Both the position numbers and the translations under genes were made by a program. DNA of 64,000 nt from Jeotgalibaca sp. MA1X17-3 (GTDB lineage Bacteria; Bacillota; Bacilli; Lactobacillales; Aerococcaceae): assembly GCF_021513155.1 (NCBI RefSeq), contig NZ_CP090983.1, positions 62,001-126,000 of the forward strand, given 5' to 3'. This document shows, piece by piece, positions 53,931-63,402 of the stretch (within the stretch, counting starts at the first letter, position 1; the number at the start of each line of letters is the position of its first letter). The notes under the pieces were generated by a model, which was not told the DNA's origin, did not search any database, and saw nothing but the letters and a program-made list of their open reading frames with translations.

Positions 53931-54560
53931 TTACGTGTTTTTCAATATGATCGACTCTACAATATTTGCAACATCTTCAAAGGAATCGCAACTTTTCTCA
54001 AATGCATCATAAATTTTTGAGTAAACGAAACTTTCAAATAAGTCTTCTTGATCTATAAAAAGACTTTTCGTTGCTTTTTGATAAATCACATCTGCTTGTT
54101 CTTCCAATTGATTGATTTCAACTGCAATCGATAATAGTTGTTTTGATTTTTTGAAGTCCTTTAATTCTTTTATCATTTCAGATAATTTATGAGAGGCCTT
54201 CTCTACAATGTCCATAAACTCCAACATTTCAGGTTTAATTACTTTCGCTTGATACATATCCATACGGATGAGAACATCTTCTATATTGTCTAATACAGTA
54301 TCCATCCCATGTGATAATTGAATAATATCTTCCCTCTCAATAGGCGGAAGAAAATCTTGGTACAAATAACTCATCATATGATGTTTCTTTTCATCAGCTT
54401 CTTGTTCTATTTTATGAATTTCTTTTAGTTTTCCTTCTAAAGCTTGTAACTGATAATCTTTGATATTTTCTGACAGGAAGTCCGCAGCATCTATAATAAG
54501 GAGTGATATTTCTTCAAAAGCACTAAAATAGTTATATTCTTCTTTTCTTCTCTTAAACAT
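53931..54560 (-). CDS. DUF47 (PhoU-like) phosphate transport accessory protein
   Basis: 209 residues, almost all helical, with PhoU-like acidic patches (GMDTVLDNIEDVLIRMD, CDSFEDVANIVESI). DUF47 proteins are encoded beside Pit transporters and modulate them. The gene follows the Pit gene by 12 bases in the same operon. Cytoplasmic. Confidence 0.9.
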   Translation of the reverse strand: MFKRRKEEYNYFSAFEEISLLIIDAADFLSENIKDYQLQALEGKLKEIHKIEQEADEKKHHMMSYLYQDFLPPIEREDIIQLSHGMDTVLDNIEDVLIRMDMYQAKVIKPEMLEFMDIVEKASHKLSEMIKELKDFKKSKQLLSIAVEINQLEEQADVIYQKATKSLFIDQEDLFESFVYSKIYDAFEKSCDSFEDVANIVESIILKNT

Positions 54561-54572
54561 ATAATCACCTTC

Positions 54573-55625
54573 CTAAAAGATTTTCATAAATAATAAGGCC
54601 ATTAGATATCCTACTAAGCCACATCCAGGGAAGGTAAGTACCCATGCCCAGACCATATCTTTCACGGTTGACCAGTTAATACTTGAAAGACGGTTTGCAG
54701 CCCCTACACCCATAATAGCAGTTGTTTTAGTGTGTGTAGTGCTTACAGGTAAGCCAAATATAGAAGAGACTAGCAAACTCACAGCCCCAGCCATGTCTGC
54801 ACTAAATCCCTGATATTTTTCCATTTTTACCATATCCATACCAACTGTTTTTATAATCTTATAACCACCAATTGAAGTCCCTATTGCCATTACTACTGAA
54901 CAAAGAATCATCATCCATACGGGAATGATAAAATTTGAGACACTTCCTTGTCCTTGTCCTAAAAAAATACCTAACATAAAAATCCCCATAAACTTTTGGC
55001 CATCTTGTGCCCCATGCATAAAGGCCATCCCAGCTCCCGCAGCTATTTGACCATTTTTAAAAAAGTTATTTGATTTTTGACGTGGAATTCTTCTAAAAAA
55101 GATTTGATTCATTTTTGTAAATAAAAAACCTAGTCCAAAACCTAATAGGGTCGAGAAAACTATTCCATAAATTACCTTGATCCATTCAGAAGGATTGATT
55201 CCACCAATTCCTCCTTGCAATGCAATAGCAGCACCTGATATTCCTGCAATAAGTGCATGACTTTCACTCGTAGGAATTCCAAAGTACCAAGCAGCGGTCG
55301 CCCATAATACAATCGCAAACAATGCAGCACACAAAGCAATAATTGAATCATGTGGATCTCCACCAAAATCTACCATATTCGCAATGGTTTGGGCTACGGT
55401 AGCATTAATTGATGTCATAATAAAAACACCTAAAAAATTAAATACCGCTGCTAAAATAATTGATTTTTTTGCTGACATAGAACGTGTAGAAACCATAGTA
55501 GCGATAGCATTCGGTGCATCTGTCCAGCCATTCACAAGAATAACTCCAAGCGTTAAGATAACAATAATTAAAAGAGTAGGAATTTCAACAATGCTTTGTA
55601 AAAAATCTCCCAAATGGATAGTCAT
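54573..55625 (-). CDS. Inorganic phosphate transporter, Pit family
   Basis: 350 residues with about ten membrane segments and the duplicated Pit signature: NGWTDAPNAIATMVSTR in the first half and GLPVSTTHTKTTAIMGVG in the second. It imports phosphate with a cation. It forms a two-gene operon with the DUF47 protein. Confidence 0.94.
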   Translation of the reverse strand: MTIHLGDFLQSIVEIPTLLIIVILTLGVILVNGWTDAPNAIATMVSTRSMSAKKSIILAAVFNFLGVFIMTSINATVAQTIANMVDFGGDPHDSIIALCAALFAIVLWATAAWYFGIPTSESHALIAGISGAAIALQGGIGGINPSEWIKVIYGIVFSTLLGFGLGFLFTKMNQIFFRRIPRQKSNNFFKNGQIAAGAGMAFMHGAQDGQKFMGIFMLGIFLGQGQGSVSNFIIPVWMMILCSVVMAIGTSIGGYKIIKTVGMDMVKMEKYQGFSADMAGAVSLLVSSIFGLPVSTTHTKTTAIMGVGAANRLSSINWSTVKDMVWAWVLTFPGCGLVGYLMALLFMKIF

Positions 55626-55748
55626 AATATCTCCTCTTTCTTTACATAAGTGAATTTAAATGAGATCGGTTTCTTTGTGAGTTCTTCTATTCATTTTACC
55701 CCACTACGTTGAAAAAGACATCTCAAATGTAAAAATCAATTAAAAAAA

Positions 55749-55774
55749 TACAGTTTGGATTCAACCAAACTGTA
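55749..55774 (-). terminator. Terminator after the azoreductase gene
   Basis: TACAGTTTGG pairs perfectly with CCAAACTGTA around six bases, and TTTTTTTAATTG follows on the minus strand. Confidence 0.85.
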
Positions 55775-55781
55775 CAAAAAT

Positions 55782-56422
55782 TTATTTTTCTTTAGAAGCA
55801 ATCATTTGGGCAGCAAGTGTAACTTTCTTTAGCCCTTCCTCAATAATTTCAGCTGATTGATGAGGCATGGCGTTGTGTCCTTCAATTACTATTTCAGCCA
55901 ATATTTCCATACCAAAAATTCCTGCAAAAACATTATGTAAATAATTTACTGCCATATCCATAGATGCTGTTTCAACAGTAGAGTAAATTCCACCACGAGC
56001 ATTCAACAAAACAACTTTTTTTCTGGCATTAATTGAACCATTTTACCGTTCTCATCATACTTAAAGGTAAATCCTGCTGAAAATACATAATCCATAAAAG
56101 TTTGGAGCCGTGCTGGAATCGTTAAATTCCATAAAGGAAAGGCAATGACAATTACATCTGCATTTGTAAAAGCATCCATCGCCTTTTGTTTGGCAGCCAT
56201 TAAAATTGTTTCCTTTTCATTTAAACTTTCACCCAAAGCCAGTTTTCCCATTGCACTAAATAAATCTTGACCAATATAAGGCATATCCTCTTCAAAAATA
56301 TCATAGGTATTTATATTGATTTCTTCATTTTTTTGAATTTCTTCGAGAAATGTCTCGTACATCTTACTGGAAATGCTTTCTGAAGCATTTCGATCATTTG
56401 CTTTTATCATTAATACGTTCAT
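55782..56422 (-). pseudogene. FMN-dependent NADH-azoreductase, frameshifted
   Basis: Two frames, 56003-56422 and 55782-56009, together encode a flavodoxin-fold AzoR-type oxidoreductase of about 213 residues (PLWNLTIPARLQTFMDYV, then LNARGGIYS). The break is a 7-base A run (minus sense, 56017-56023); one more A restores GGIYS in frame. It has its own start and terminator. The disruption may be real or a sequencing error. Confidence 0.85.
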
Positions 56423-56466
56423 AATACCCTCCTATTAGAGCTTTTTTATATATCCATTCAAAAAAA

Positions 56467-56493
56467 ACCATTAAGACAACGTCTTAATGGTTT
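56467..56493 (-). terminator. Terminator of the tRNA cluster
   Basis: AACCATTAAGAC pairs perfectly with GTCTTAATGGTT, followed by TTTTTTT on the minus strand, just after tRNA-Gln. Confidence 0.9.
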
Positions 56494-56500
56494 CTAATGA

Positions 56501-56572
56501 CTGGGGTAGCTGGGTTCGAACCAACGAATAACGGAGTCAAAGTCCGTTGCCTTACCACTTGGCTATACCCCA
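56501..56572 (-). tRNA. tRNA-Gln (anticodon TTG)
   Basis: 72 bases; acceptor stem TGGGGTA with TACCCCA, anticodon loop CTTTGAC, T loop GGTTCGAACC. It is the last gene in a Tyr-His-Gln cluster. Confidence 0.95.
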
Positions 56573-56592
56573 ATAATAATAAAAATGAAAAA

Positions 56593-56666
56593 GGCGGCTG
56601 ATGGGGATCGAACCCACGCGTGCCGGAACCACAATCCGGTGCGTTAACCACTTCGCCACAACCGCC
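56593..56666 (-). tRNA. tRNA-His (anticodon GTG)
   Basis: Acceptor stem GGCGGTT with AGCCGCC, anticodon loop ATTGTGG, T arm GGGTTCGATCCC. The extra 5' base and discriminator lie one base outside the range given. Confidence 0.94.
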
Positions 56667-56708
56667 ATATTTTTCATTCCATTCATCCTTAGAGATAAAT
56701 AAAATAAA

Positions 56709-56789
56709 TGGAGGGGGGCAGATTCGAACTGCCGAACCCGAGGGAGCGGATTTACAGTCCGCCGCGTTTAGCCACTTCGCTACCCCTCC
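56709..56789 (-). tRNA. tRNA-Tyr (anticodon GTA)
   Basis: 81 bases with the long variable arm of class II tRNAs; acceptor stem GGAGGGG, anticodon loop CTGTAAA, discriminator A. Confidence 0.95.
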
Positions 56790-56889
56790 ATAAGTCCTAC
56801 TATATTCGGACTTATCTATTGTAAAACAAGCTCTTTTTTATTTCAACAAGACAAATAAACTCTAATGATTTTCTCATTTTTAAATTTAG

Positions 56890-58479
56890 CTATAAATTTC
56901 CCGATCGGTAAATAGAAATTAATAGCCAAATTCCAAACAAACCAGAAACCACAAAACCAGCTTGTCCTAAATATTGTCCTCCCGGTGAGGAAGACATGAT
57001 TGCTGAGGATAGTAGTAATCCCACAATGATTAAAGACATGACGACTCTATTAAACATTTTCTTGAGGTCAATCCACTTTTCATCCAAATCATCCATATCA
57101 ATTTTTAAACGAGTTCGACCATTCAAGGTTTGCTTTAATAGTTTCACCATATTTCCAGGTAATTCAACAGAATCTTTTAAAAAAGTATAACTTTTCAATG
57201 TTAGTTTCTCTTTACTGAATTGTTGTAGAACATTTTTCCAAGATAAATGTTCTCCTAAATATCCTTTTGCAGTACGAATGAGGTTTAAGTCTGGCGAAAG
57301 ATCTTGGAATACTCCTTCTAAAATAGATAAAGCTTTTGCTAGAATCGTTAATTCACTCGGAACAATCAAGTTGTGGCGCTTAAACATTCGGATAAAGTCA
57401 GTTATAAATTCTGTCATACGAATATTTTTCATATCTGCTGATAAATAAATATCAAACATATGATTCAAGTCATCATATAGTTTTCGCTTATCTAATCGTT
57501 CTGTAGGAGTAGCTAAATCCAAACACACTTGGACAAGTAAATCGATGTCACGGGTAGCAAGACTTTCAATCAATTGATTTAGAGAAGCTTTCTTATCTTC
57601 CGAAAGCCTGCCCATAATCCCAAAGTCAATAAAATATATTTTACCTTCTTTGATAATAAAATTTCCTGGATGAGGATCCCCGTGGAAAAAACCATCATTA
57701 AAAATTTGTTTCAAGTAAGACATCATAAGCTTCTTACTAATATCTTCCATATCGTATCCTAGCAATTCCAGTTGTTCATCATTCGTTATTTTTATACCTT
57801 CAATATACTCTTCAACGAGAATTCGTCTTCTTGTTAAACCTTGATAGACTTTAGGCACGCCTACATAGGCAACTTCTTGATTAAGTTCCTTAAATTCATT
57901 TAGTAAACGAGCTTCATTTCGAAAATCTAATTCTATCAAAGTATTTTCTTTTACTTGTTCAAATGCTTCTTTTGGATCGATGACATCGATAATTCCTCCA
58001 GGGATCCGCCCACTCAAATCAATCAAAATATCTAAGTCTCGAATTAATAATTCATCAATAATTGGACGTTGTACTTTTAAGATAACTTCATCACCCGTAC
58101 GCAATATTCCTTTATGGACTTGAGCAATCGAAGCACTTGCTAAAGGTTTTTCTTCAATTTTTAAAAAAACTTTTTCCAGTGTCATTCCTGTATCTTCAAA
58201 AAAGATACGTTCTACTTCTGAAAATGGGAATTCTGGAGCTTTGTCTTGAAGATGAGCTAATTCATCAATAAATGCTTGCGGTAGAATATCAAGACGAGTA
58301 GAAAGGATTTGTCCAATTTTAATAAAACTGGGACCCAACTTTTCAAAGGCTTTCCGTAAATTAGCTGCGTCATCTAATTCTGTATCCTTTTTATGTTGGA
58401 TTTTATGGTTATAAACGAACTGGATCCCGTATGCTGACAAGACCCGTACTATTTCTCGTAATCGTTTGTCGTTTGCCAT
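56890..58479 (-). CDS. AarF/UbiB family atypical kinase
   Basis: 529 residues with the UbiB/ABC1 pattern: LGPSFIKIGQILSTR near the N-terminus (the KxGQ motif), SIAQVHKG (Ala-rich loop), the catalytic GFFHGDPHPGNF and the metal-binding YFIDFGIMG. Two hydrophobic segments close the C-terminus, so it is membrane-bound. The family supports isoprenoid-lipid metabolism, but its role in Firmicutes is not settled. It follows the phasin-like gene by 20 bases. Confidence 0.92.
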   Translation of the reverse strand: MANDKRLREIVRVLSAYGIQFVYNHKIQHKKDTELDDAANLRKAFEKLGPSFIKIGQILSTRLDILPQAFIDELAHLQDKAPEFPFSEVERIFFEDTGMTLEKVFLKIEEKPLASASIAQVHKGILRTGDEVILKVQRPIIDELLIRDLDILIDLSGRIPGGIIDVIDPKEAFEQVKENTLIELDFRNEARLLNEFKELNQEVAYVGVPKVYQGLTRRRILVEEYIEGIKITNDEQLELLGYDMEDISKKLMMSYLKQIFNDGFFHGDPHPGNFIIKEGKIYFIDFGIMGRLSEDKKASLNQLIESLATRDIDLLVQVCLDLATPTERLDKRKLYDDLNHMFDIYLSADMKNIRMTEFITDFIRMFKRHNLIVPSELTILAKALSILEGVFQDLSPDLNLIRTAKGYLGEHLSWKNVLQQFSKEKLTLKSYTFLKDSVELPGNMVKLLKQTLNGRTRLKIDMDDLDEKWIDLKKMFNRVVMSLIIVGLLLSSAIMSSSPGGQYLGQAGFVVSGLFGIWLLISIYRSGNL

Positions 58480-58500
58480 TTCCTTTCTCCCTTCTTTATC

Positions 58501-58785
58501 TTATTCTTTTTCCAACAAAGCATCTAACTTTCGGTTCAATGTATCTAATTTTTCATCCAATGCTTCCATTTCTTGTTTAGAAGCATATCCCATCTCATCC
58601 ATTTCTGCTTTTCTTACTGGACGTGAATCAGTAACTTTGCGAGTCAATTCTTCTTGCATCTCTTTGCCTTCTTTGACAGTCACACGTCCTTTTTCTACCA
58701 TTTCCTCAATCAGTTTTTCTGCTTTTTCAATCGAAGTAGAAGTCAGACCTACACCAGCTAAAAATATTTTTTTCAACTCTTCCAT
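58501..58785 (-). CDS. Phasin-like coiled-coil protein
   Basis: 94 residues, helical, ending in a coiled coil (EMEALDEKLDTLNRKLDALLEKE). Such short phasin/PhaF-like proteins are frequently encoded just before AarF/UbiB kinases in Firmicutes, where polyhydroxyalkanoate is usually absent, so they are probably partners of the kinase at the membrane. ATG at 58785 follows a purine-rich site. Confidence 0.75.
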   Translation of the reverse strand: MEELKKIFLAGVGLTSTSIEKAEKLIEEMVEKGRVTVKEGKEMQEELTRKVTDSRPVRKAEMDEMGYASKQEMEALDEKLDTLNRKLDALLEKE

Positions 58786-58987
58786 TTTTATCCTCTTCCT
58801 TTCTCTTCTTATCGCATTTCAACAACTCCATTGCTCCTTGCCTATATATTAACTCAAATCGAGAAAGATTTCAGTTATGTTCCATTTTAAGATGCACTTT
58901 CTTACTGAATTCTGTTAAAATGATAAGTATCCATCTAACATGTTATGAAACATATGGAATGACCGTTCATACAAAAGGAGTATGATT

Positions 58988-59575
58988 ATGAAACAAACAA
59001 GAAATAAAACTTATCGAATTGCCATTTTAGGAATTCTCACAGCTATTATCATTTTACAAAATTTTGTACCCTTTTTAGGATATATCCCTATCCCACCACT
59101 TAATCCAACCATTATTCATATTACCGTTATTGTAGCCGCTTTTGTATTAGGCACAAAAGAAGGAATGATTATTGGAAGCGTTTGGGGAATAGTCCGATTG
59201 ATCAAAGCGTATACTCTTCCAGCTTCACCACTTGATTTATTGCTCTTCACTAATCCAATGATATCCGTTGTACCTCGTATATTAGTAGGACTTGTTGCTG
59301 GTTTTACTATTCAAATGTTTCGCAAAAGAAACAAAGAGTCTCTTGGTATGATAGTTGGCGGTATTTTAGGCTCACTGACAAATACCATCCTTGTCTTAGG
59401 ATTTATCGCATTATTCTATGGCAATGAATATTCTACGGCATTAGGAGTAAGCCCAACCAATCTGATGAGAGCGTTAGCAGCTATCGTCGCAACAAACGGT
59501 GTTGCAGAAGCAATTGCTGCCGGTTTCTTAGCACCTCTTCTCTCCCGTGCACTTATGAAAGTGAAGCGCAAATAA
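58988..59575 (+). CDS. ECF transporter S component, pantothenate-type
   Basis: 195 residues with five or six membrane segments. The stretch FVPFLGYIPIPPLNPTIIHI with ITVIVAAFVLG resembles PanT-like S components of Lactobacillales, so pantothenate is the best guess; other vitamins are possible. It uses an ECF module encoded elsewhere. AAAGGAG fits ATG at 58988; ATG at 58982 is too close to it. No riboswitch was seen in the 129 bases upstream. Confidence 0.82.
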   Translation: MKQTRNKTYRIAILGILTAIIILQNFVPFLGYIPIPPLNPTIIHITVIVAAFVLGTKEGMIIGSVWGIVRLIKAYTLPASPLDLLLFTNPMISVVPRILVGLVAGFTIQMFRKRNKESLGMIVGGILGSLTNTILVLGFIALFYGNEYSTALGVSPTNLMRALAAIVATNGVAEAIAAGFLAPLLSRALMKVKRK

Positions 59576-59620
59576 AAAACTATTTCGCATGGATGATAGA
59601 ATCCTGCGAAATAGTTTTTT
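59574..59620. terminator. Bidirectional terminator
   Basis: AAAAAACTATTTCGCA pairs perfectly with TGCGAAATAGTTTTTT between two convergent genes. Confidence 0.9.
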
Positions 59621-59634
59621 TATTCCCTTTCAAC

Positions 59635-60267
59635 TTAATAACCAAAAGGAAAAAAGTGTTGGATAAACCAATTTGTGAGTGTAGCTCCACCAGCTCCATA
59701 TAAATAGAGAGTGATTGGTTTAAAAATAAGGTAAATCAACATAAATCTTTTTAAAGTCATTCTTGTTAATCCTGCAATCATACATAAAAAATCATCCGGA
59801 AATCCAGGTAAAGCAAATGCAGTTGCTAAAAAATATTCAAATCGCTTTCCTTTCGTAAGCCAAACATAATATTTTTGATAGGTTTCTTCCTCTACAAAAG
59901 CACGCACAAGAGTTTTTCCAAATTTTCTAGCTAAATAAAAATTTAAAATAGAACCTCCACTTACGGCTATAAAACTATAGATAAATCCCATTAAAGGACC
60001 AAAAATTATTTGTCCAACTACTAAAGTGATACCACCTGGGATGACTGGATAAACGACCATAGTTAGTTGAAGAATAACAAATAAAAATGGTCCCCATATA
60101 CCCATACCAACTAAACCAACCCGAATCTGGTCCATTACTTCGTTATAGCCCATCAGATAGATATATATAGCTAGGAACAGAGTAAGCAGCAAACCACCTA
60201 CTGTTAAAATACGAATCATCTTTCTATTTAAGTGGATCCAATGATTAGATTTATGATCCATTCTCAT
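59635..60267 (-). CDS. TVP38/TMEM64 (VTT domain) membrane protein
   Basis: 210 residues with about five membrane segments and the VTT/DedA-like core (PVIPGGITLVVGQIIFGPLMG, then GSILNFYLARKFGK and ALPGFPDDFLCMIAGLTRM). The family is linked to lipid scrambling in eukaryotes; its role in Firmicutes is not defined. An ATG two codons in (60261) is equally possible. Single gene. Confidence 0.88.
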   Translation of the reverse strand: MRMDHKSNHWIHLNRKMIRILTVGGLLLTLFLAIYIYLMGYNEVMDQIRVGLVGMGIWGPFLFVILQLTMVVYPVIPGGITLVVGQIIFGPLMGFIYSFIAVSGGSILNFYLARKFGKTLVRAFVEEETYQKYYVWLTKGKRFEYFLATAFALPGFPDDFLCMIAGLTRMTLKRFMLIYLIFKPITLYLYGAGGATLTNWFIQHFFPFGY

Positions 60268-60494
60268 TGCCCACCTCTTCCACTGTTTTTATAACTCTAT
60301 TATACCTAATTTTCTAGTAAATACTCTACAACGAAAGAACGATCTTTTAAAATAAAAAACATATTTTTTTAATTTAATAACTAACAATTTTTACTGACCT
60401 AGTTGTGAATAAGAGAAGACCCCGATATCTTTTTTTAAATGAATCCTTGCAATTAAAATTAACTACCGTATAATCATCTTAAATAGAATCCTTT

Positions 60495-60598
60495 AACTAA
60501 CCGTCCTGTGAGACGAAGAAGGTGAGTTTCTTTCAAACTCAATCAGCAGTTTATGTTGACCTCTTCTTTTGCATGCCAAAAAGAAGAGGTCTTTTTTT
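60495..60598 (+). promoter_or_regulatory. PyrR attenuator upstream of pyrR
   Basis: A PyrR-binding-like hairpin (CCGTCCTGTGAGACG, 60501-60515) is followed by an alternative pairing region. A strong terminator comes next, with GACCTCTTCTTTT pairing with AAAAGAAGAGGTC and then T7 (60559-60598). UMP-bound PyrR would favour termination. Confidence 0.85.
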
Positions 60599-60611
60599 AG
60601 GAGGAAAAAAG

Positions 60612-61118
60612 ATGCCAAAGGTTATCATGAATGAAATGGAAATGATGCGTGCACTAACTCGTTTGTCCTATGAAATTATTGAACGTAATAAAGGGATTGA
60701 GAATGTTATTTTAGTTGGCATTGAGACACGTGGCGTTTATCTCGCACACCGCATCGCCAAGAAAATAACTGAAATAGAAGGGCCAGTAGAGGTCACTAAC
60801 TTAAATATTAAAGCTTATCGAGATGATGTAAAAGAAAAACTAACTATTACAGATGATGCTCAGACACTGCTAGGTAAAAAAGTTGTTTTAGTCGATGACG
60901 TTCTCTTTACTGGTCGCTCCATTCGAGCAGCTATGGATGCATGCGTCGACTTGGGTAGACCCTTAGAAATTTCCTTAGCTGTCTTAGTTGATCGCGGTCA
61001 CCGAGAGCTACCGATTCGTCCAGATTATATTGGTAAGAATATCCCCACTTCAAAAAAAGAGTGTGTGAACGTCCATGTAGTTGAGGTTGATGGTGAGGAT
61101 GCCGTCATAATTGAATAA
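60612..61118 (+). CDS. pyrR: Bifunctional pyrimidine operon regulator / uracil phosphoribosyltransferase
   Basis: 168 residues from ATG at 60612 (MPKVIMNEME), which has AGGAGG upstream. The longer open frame from 60522 runs through the attenuator and is rejected. The PRPP loop is VVLVDDVLFTGRS, preceded by GIETRGVYLA and followed by VDRGHRELPIR, which belongs to the RNA-binding face. It regulates the operon through both leader sites. Confidence 0.96.
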   Translation: MPKVIMNEMEMMRALTRLSYEIIERNKGIENVILVGIETRGVYLAHRIAKKITEIEGPVEVTNLNIKAYRDDVKEKLTITDDAQTLLGKKVVLVDDVLFTGRSIRAAMDACVDLGRPLEISLAVLVDRGHRELPIRPDYIGKNIPTSKKECVNVHVVEVDGEDAVIIE

Positions 61119-61146
61119 TTTTTTGAAATGTTATCACTTTAATTGA

Positions 61147-61217
61147 GTCCGAGAGATTCAGAAGCGAGACCATCTATTTAGGTGCGCTTCTTCTCTGAAG
61201 AAGCGTACCTTTTTTTA
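61147..61217 (+). promoter_or_regulatory. Second PyrR attenuator, between pyrR and pyrB
   Basis: GAGTCCGAGAGATTC (from 61145) is a PyrR-binding-like site, followed by a terminator in which GGTGCGCTTCTTC pairs with GAAGAAGCGTACC and T7 follows (61181-61217). Confidence 0.85.
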
Positions 61218-61231
61218 TACGGAGGGATATA

Positions 61232-62125
61232 ATGAGAAATTTTTTTTCTGTCGAACAGTTTACAAACGAGGAAGTCATGCACTTGTTAGACCGAGCAATC
61301 GCCTTTAAAACAGGTAAAGACATCTTCAAGAGTAATGCAACCATTGTAAATATGTTTTTTGAAAATAGCACACGTACTAAACATAGCTTTGAAATGGCTG
61401 AACATAAAATTGGAATGCAACAATTTAATTTTGATGTTGGTAGTTCTTCCGTAGCTAAAGGAGAGAGTTTGTATGACTCCGTCTTAACGATGCAGGCCTT
61501 AGGGGTTGATGTAGCTGTTATTCGACATCAAGATCGCAACTATATGGACCAACTCGTTAACTTAAAAATCAAGATTGTAAATGGAGGTAGCGGGAGTGGT
61601 CAGCACCCTTCTCAATCTTTACTCGATATCATGACAATTTATGAAGAGTTTGGTTATTTCGAAGGTTTGAAAATCGCTATTATCGGTGACATTATCCATT
61701 CACGAGTGGCGATGAGTAATATGACATTACTCAATCAATTGGGTGCTCATGTTATCTTCGCTGGACCGATGGATTACTTCGATACAAATTTTGAACAATA
61801 TGGAACATGGATGACCGTTGATGATGCGGTAAAAGAAGCTGATGTTGTAATGATGTTACGCGTTCAATTAGAGCGACATGACACTGAAGAACAAGAACAA
61901 TTTTCAAAAAACGCTTATCATGAACGTTCTGGTTTAACACGGAAACGTTACCGTACTATGAAAGACCACGCTATTATTATGCATCCAGCACCGGTAAACC
62001 GGGACGTTGAGTTAGCTAGCCAGCTTGTTGAGTGCAAAAAAAGTAGAATTGTAGAGCAAATGAGCAATGGAGTTTATGCACGAATCGCTATTCTAGAATG
62101 GGTTTTGGAAGGACGATATCAATGA
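61232..62125 (+). CDS. pyrB: Aspartate carbamoyltransferase catalytic subunit
   Basis: It makes N-carbamoyl-aspartate, the committed step of pyrimidine synthesis. 297 residues with the carbamoyl-phosphate loop FFENSTRTKHSFE, DVGSSSVAKGE, HPSQSLLDIMTI and HPAPVNRDVE. ATG follows GGAGGGA by five bases. It overlaps pyrC by four bases. Confidence 0.97.
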   Translation: MRNFFSVEQFTNEEVMHLLDRAIAFKTGKDIFKSNATIVNMFFENSTRTKHSFEMAEHKIGMQQFNFDVGSSSVAKGESLYDSVLTMQALGVDVAVIRHQDRNYMDQLVNLKIKIVNGGSGSGQHPSQSLLDIMTIYEEFGYFEGLKIAIIGDIIHSRVAMSNMTLLNQLGAHVIFAGPMDYFDTNFEQYGTWMTVDDAVKEADVVMMLRVQLERHDTEEQEQFSKNAYHERSGLTRKRYRTMKDHAIIMHPAPVNRDVELASQLVECKKSRIVEQMSNGVYARIAILEWVLEGRYQ

Positions 62126-63402
62126 AATTAATTTTAAAAAACGGCAAACGTATTATTACTGGTAATCAGACAGAGACCATCGATTTAGCTATAGAGAATG
62201 GGATTATTTCAGAAATAGGTGATCATTTGAGTGGTGATAGGGAAATCGATCTAAAGGGAAAGCTAATTACGCCAGGATTGGTCGACATTCATGTCCACTT
62301 TAGAGAACCAGGCTTTACTGATAAGGAAACCATTGCTTCAGGATCAAGAGCAGCAGCACGAGGTGGTTTTACAACCGTTTGTGCTATGCCTAATACCAAT
62401 CCTATATCGGATACTCCTGAAAAATTTTCACAGTTAGAAGCCTTAATAAAAAAAGATGCTGTCATTCACATCCACCACTATGCTCCCATTACCAAGGGAT
62501 TACGCTCAAACAAACTAGTTGATATGATGGCTATTAATGCCTTCGCCTATACTAATGATGGTGTTGGCATACAAACAGCCGGTGTGATGTATGAAGCAAT
62601 GAAAGAAGCAGCACGCTTAGGAAAACCGATTGTCGCTCATACTGAAGACGATAGCCTCCTGTACGGTGGTGTGATGCATGATGGGATTCGAAATAAAGAG
62701 CTGGGGCTGCCTGGTATCATGGGAATTGTTGAGAGTTCACAAATAGCTCGAGATATTTTACTAGCTAAAGAAACCGGTGTTCATTATCATGTGTGTCATG
62801 TTTCCTCAAAGGAATCGGTAGCAGCAATCCGCCATGGTAAAAGCTTAGGTGTAAAGGTAACCGCAGAAGTAACCCCTCATCATTTAATTTTAAATGAGAT
62901 GGCTATTTTAAAGGATGACGCTACTTACAAAATGAATCCACCTTTGCGAGCGGAAGAAGACCAACAAGCACTAATCGAAGGTCTGTTAGACGGAACCATT
63001 GACTTTATCGCTACCGACCACGCTCCCCATACTAAAGAAGAAAAATCTGGTGGATTCATGAATTCACCTTTTGGAATTGTTGGTATTGAAACATCCTTCG
63101 CCTTACTTTATTCCCACTTTGTAAAGACTGGTATTATGACTTTAGAATTTCTAATCGCCCGAATGACAACTCTTCCTTCTGAACTATTTAATCTCCCGGC
63201 AGCAACATTAACAGTCGGAAGTATTGCAGATATAGCTGTTTTTGATTTAGATACAACTTATCAAATTCATGAAAAAGACTACTTATCAAAGTCTTCCAAT
63301 ACTCCTTTTAATGGAACAAAAGTTTTCGGTATGTGTGACTTAACACTCTGCAATGGTATCATCGTTTGGCAAAAAAAAGAGGAGGAACATCATGCAAGTT
63401 GA
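62122..63402 (+). CDS. pyrC: Dihydroorotase
   Basis: It closes carbamoyl-aspartate to dihydroorotate. 426 residues from ATG at 62122, which overlaps the pyrB stop as ATGA. The open frame back to 62098 lies inside pyrB and is rejected. Metal ligands are in DIHVHFREPG, EVTPHHL and ATDHAPHT. A class I type dihydroorotase. Confidence 0.96.
   Translation: MKLILKNGKRIITGNQTETIDLAIENGIISEIGDHLSGDREIDLKGKLITPGLVDIHVHFREPGFTDKETIASGSRAAARGGFTTVCAMPNTNPISDTPEKFSQLEALIKKDAVIHIHHYAPITKGLRSNKLVDMMAINAFAYTNDGVGIQTAGVMYEAMKEAARLGKPIVAHTEDDSLLYGGVMHDGIRNKELGLPGIMGIVESSQIARDILLAKETGVHYHVCHVSSKESVAAIRHGKSLGVKVTAEVTPHHLILNEMAILKDDATYKMNPPLRAEEDQQALIEGLLDGTIDFIATDHAPHTKEEKSGGFMNSPFGIVGIETSFALLYSHFVKTGIMTLEFLIARMTTLPSELFNLPAATLTVGSIADIAVFDLDTTYQIHEKDYLSKSSNTPFNGTKVFGMCDLTLCNGIIVWQKKEEEHHAS

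Noticed and set aside
58853..58981. Vitamin riboswitch upstream of the pantothenate-type S component
   Set aside because: The leader is short and shows none of the conserved riboswitch blocks I know.
60522..60611. N-terminal extension of PyrR
   Set aside because: It would run through the attenuator terminator. The ATG at 60612 has AGGAGG and matches known PyrR N-termini.
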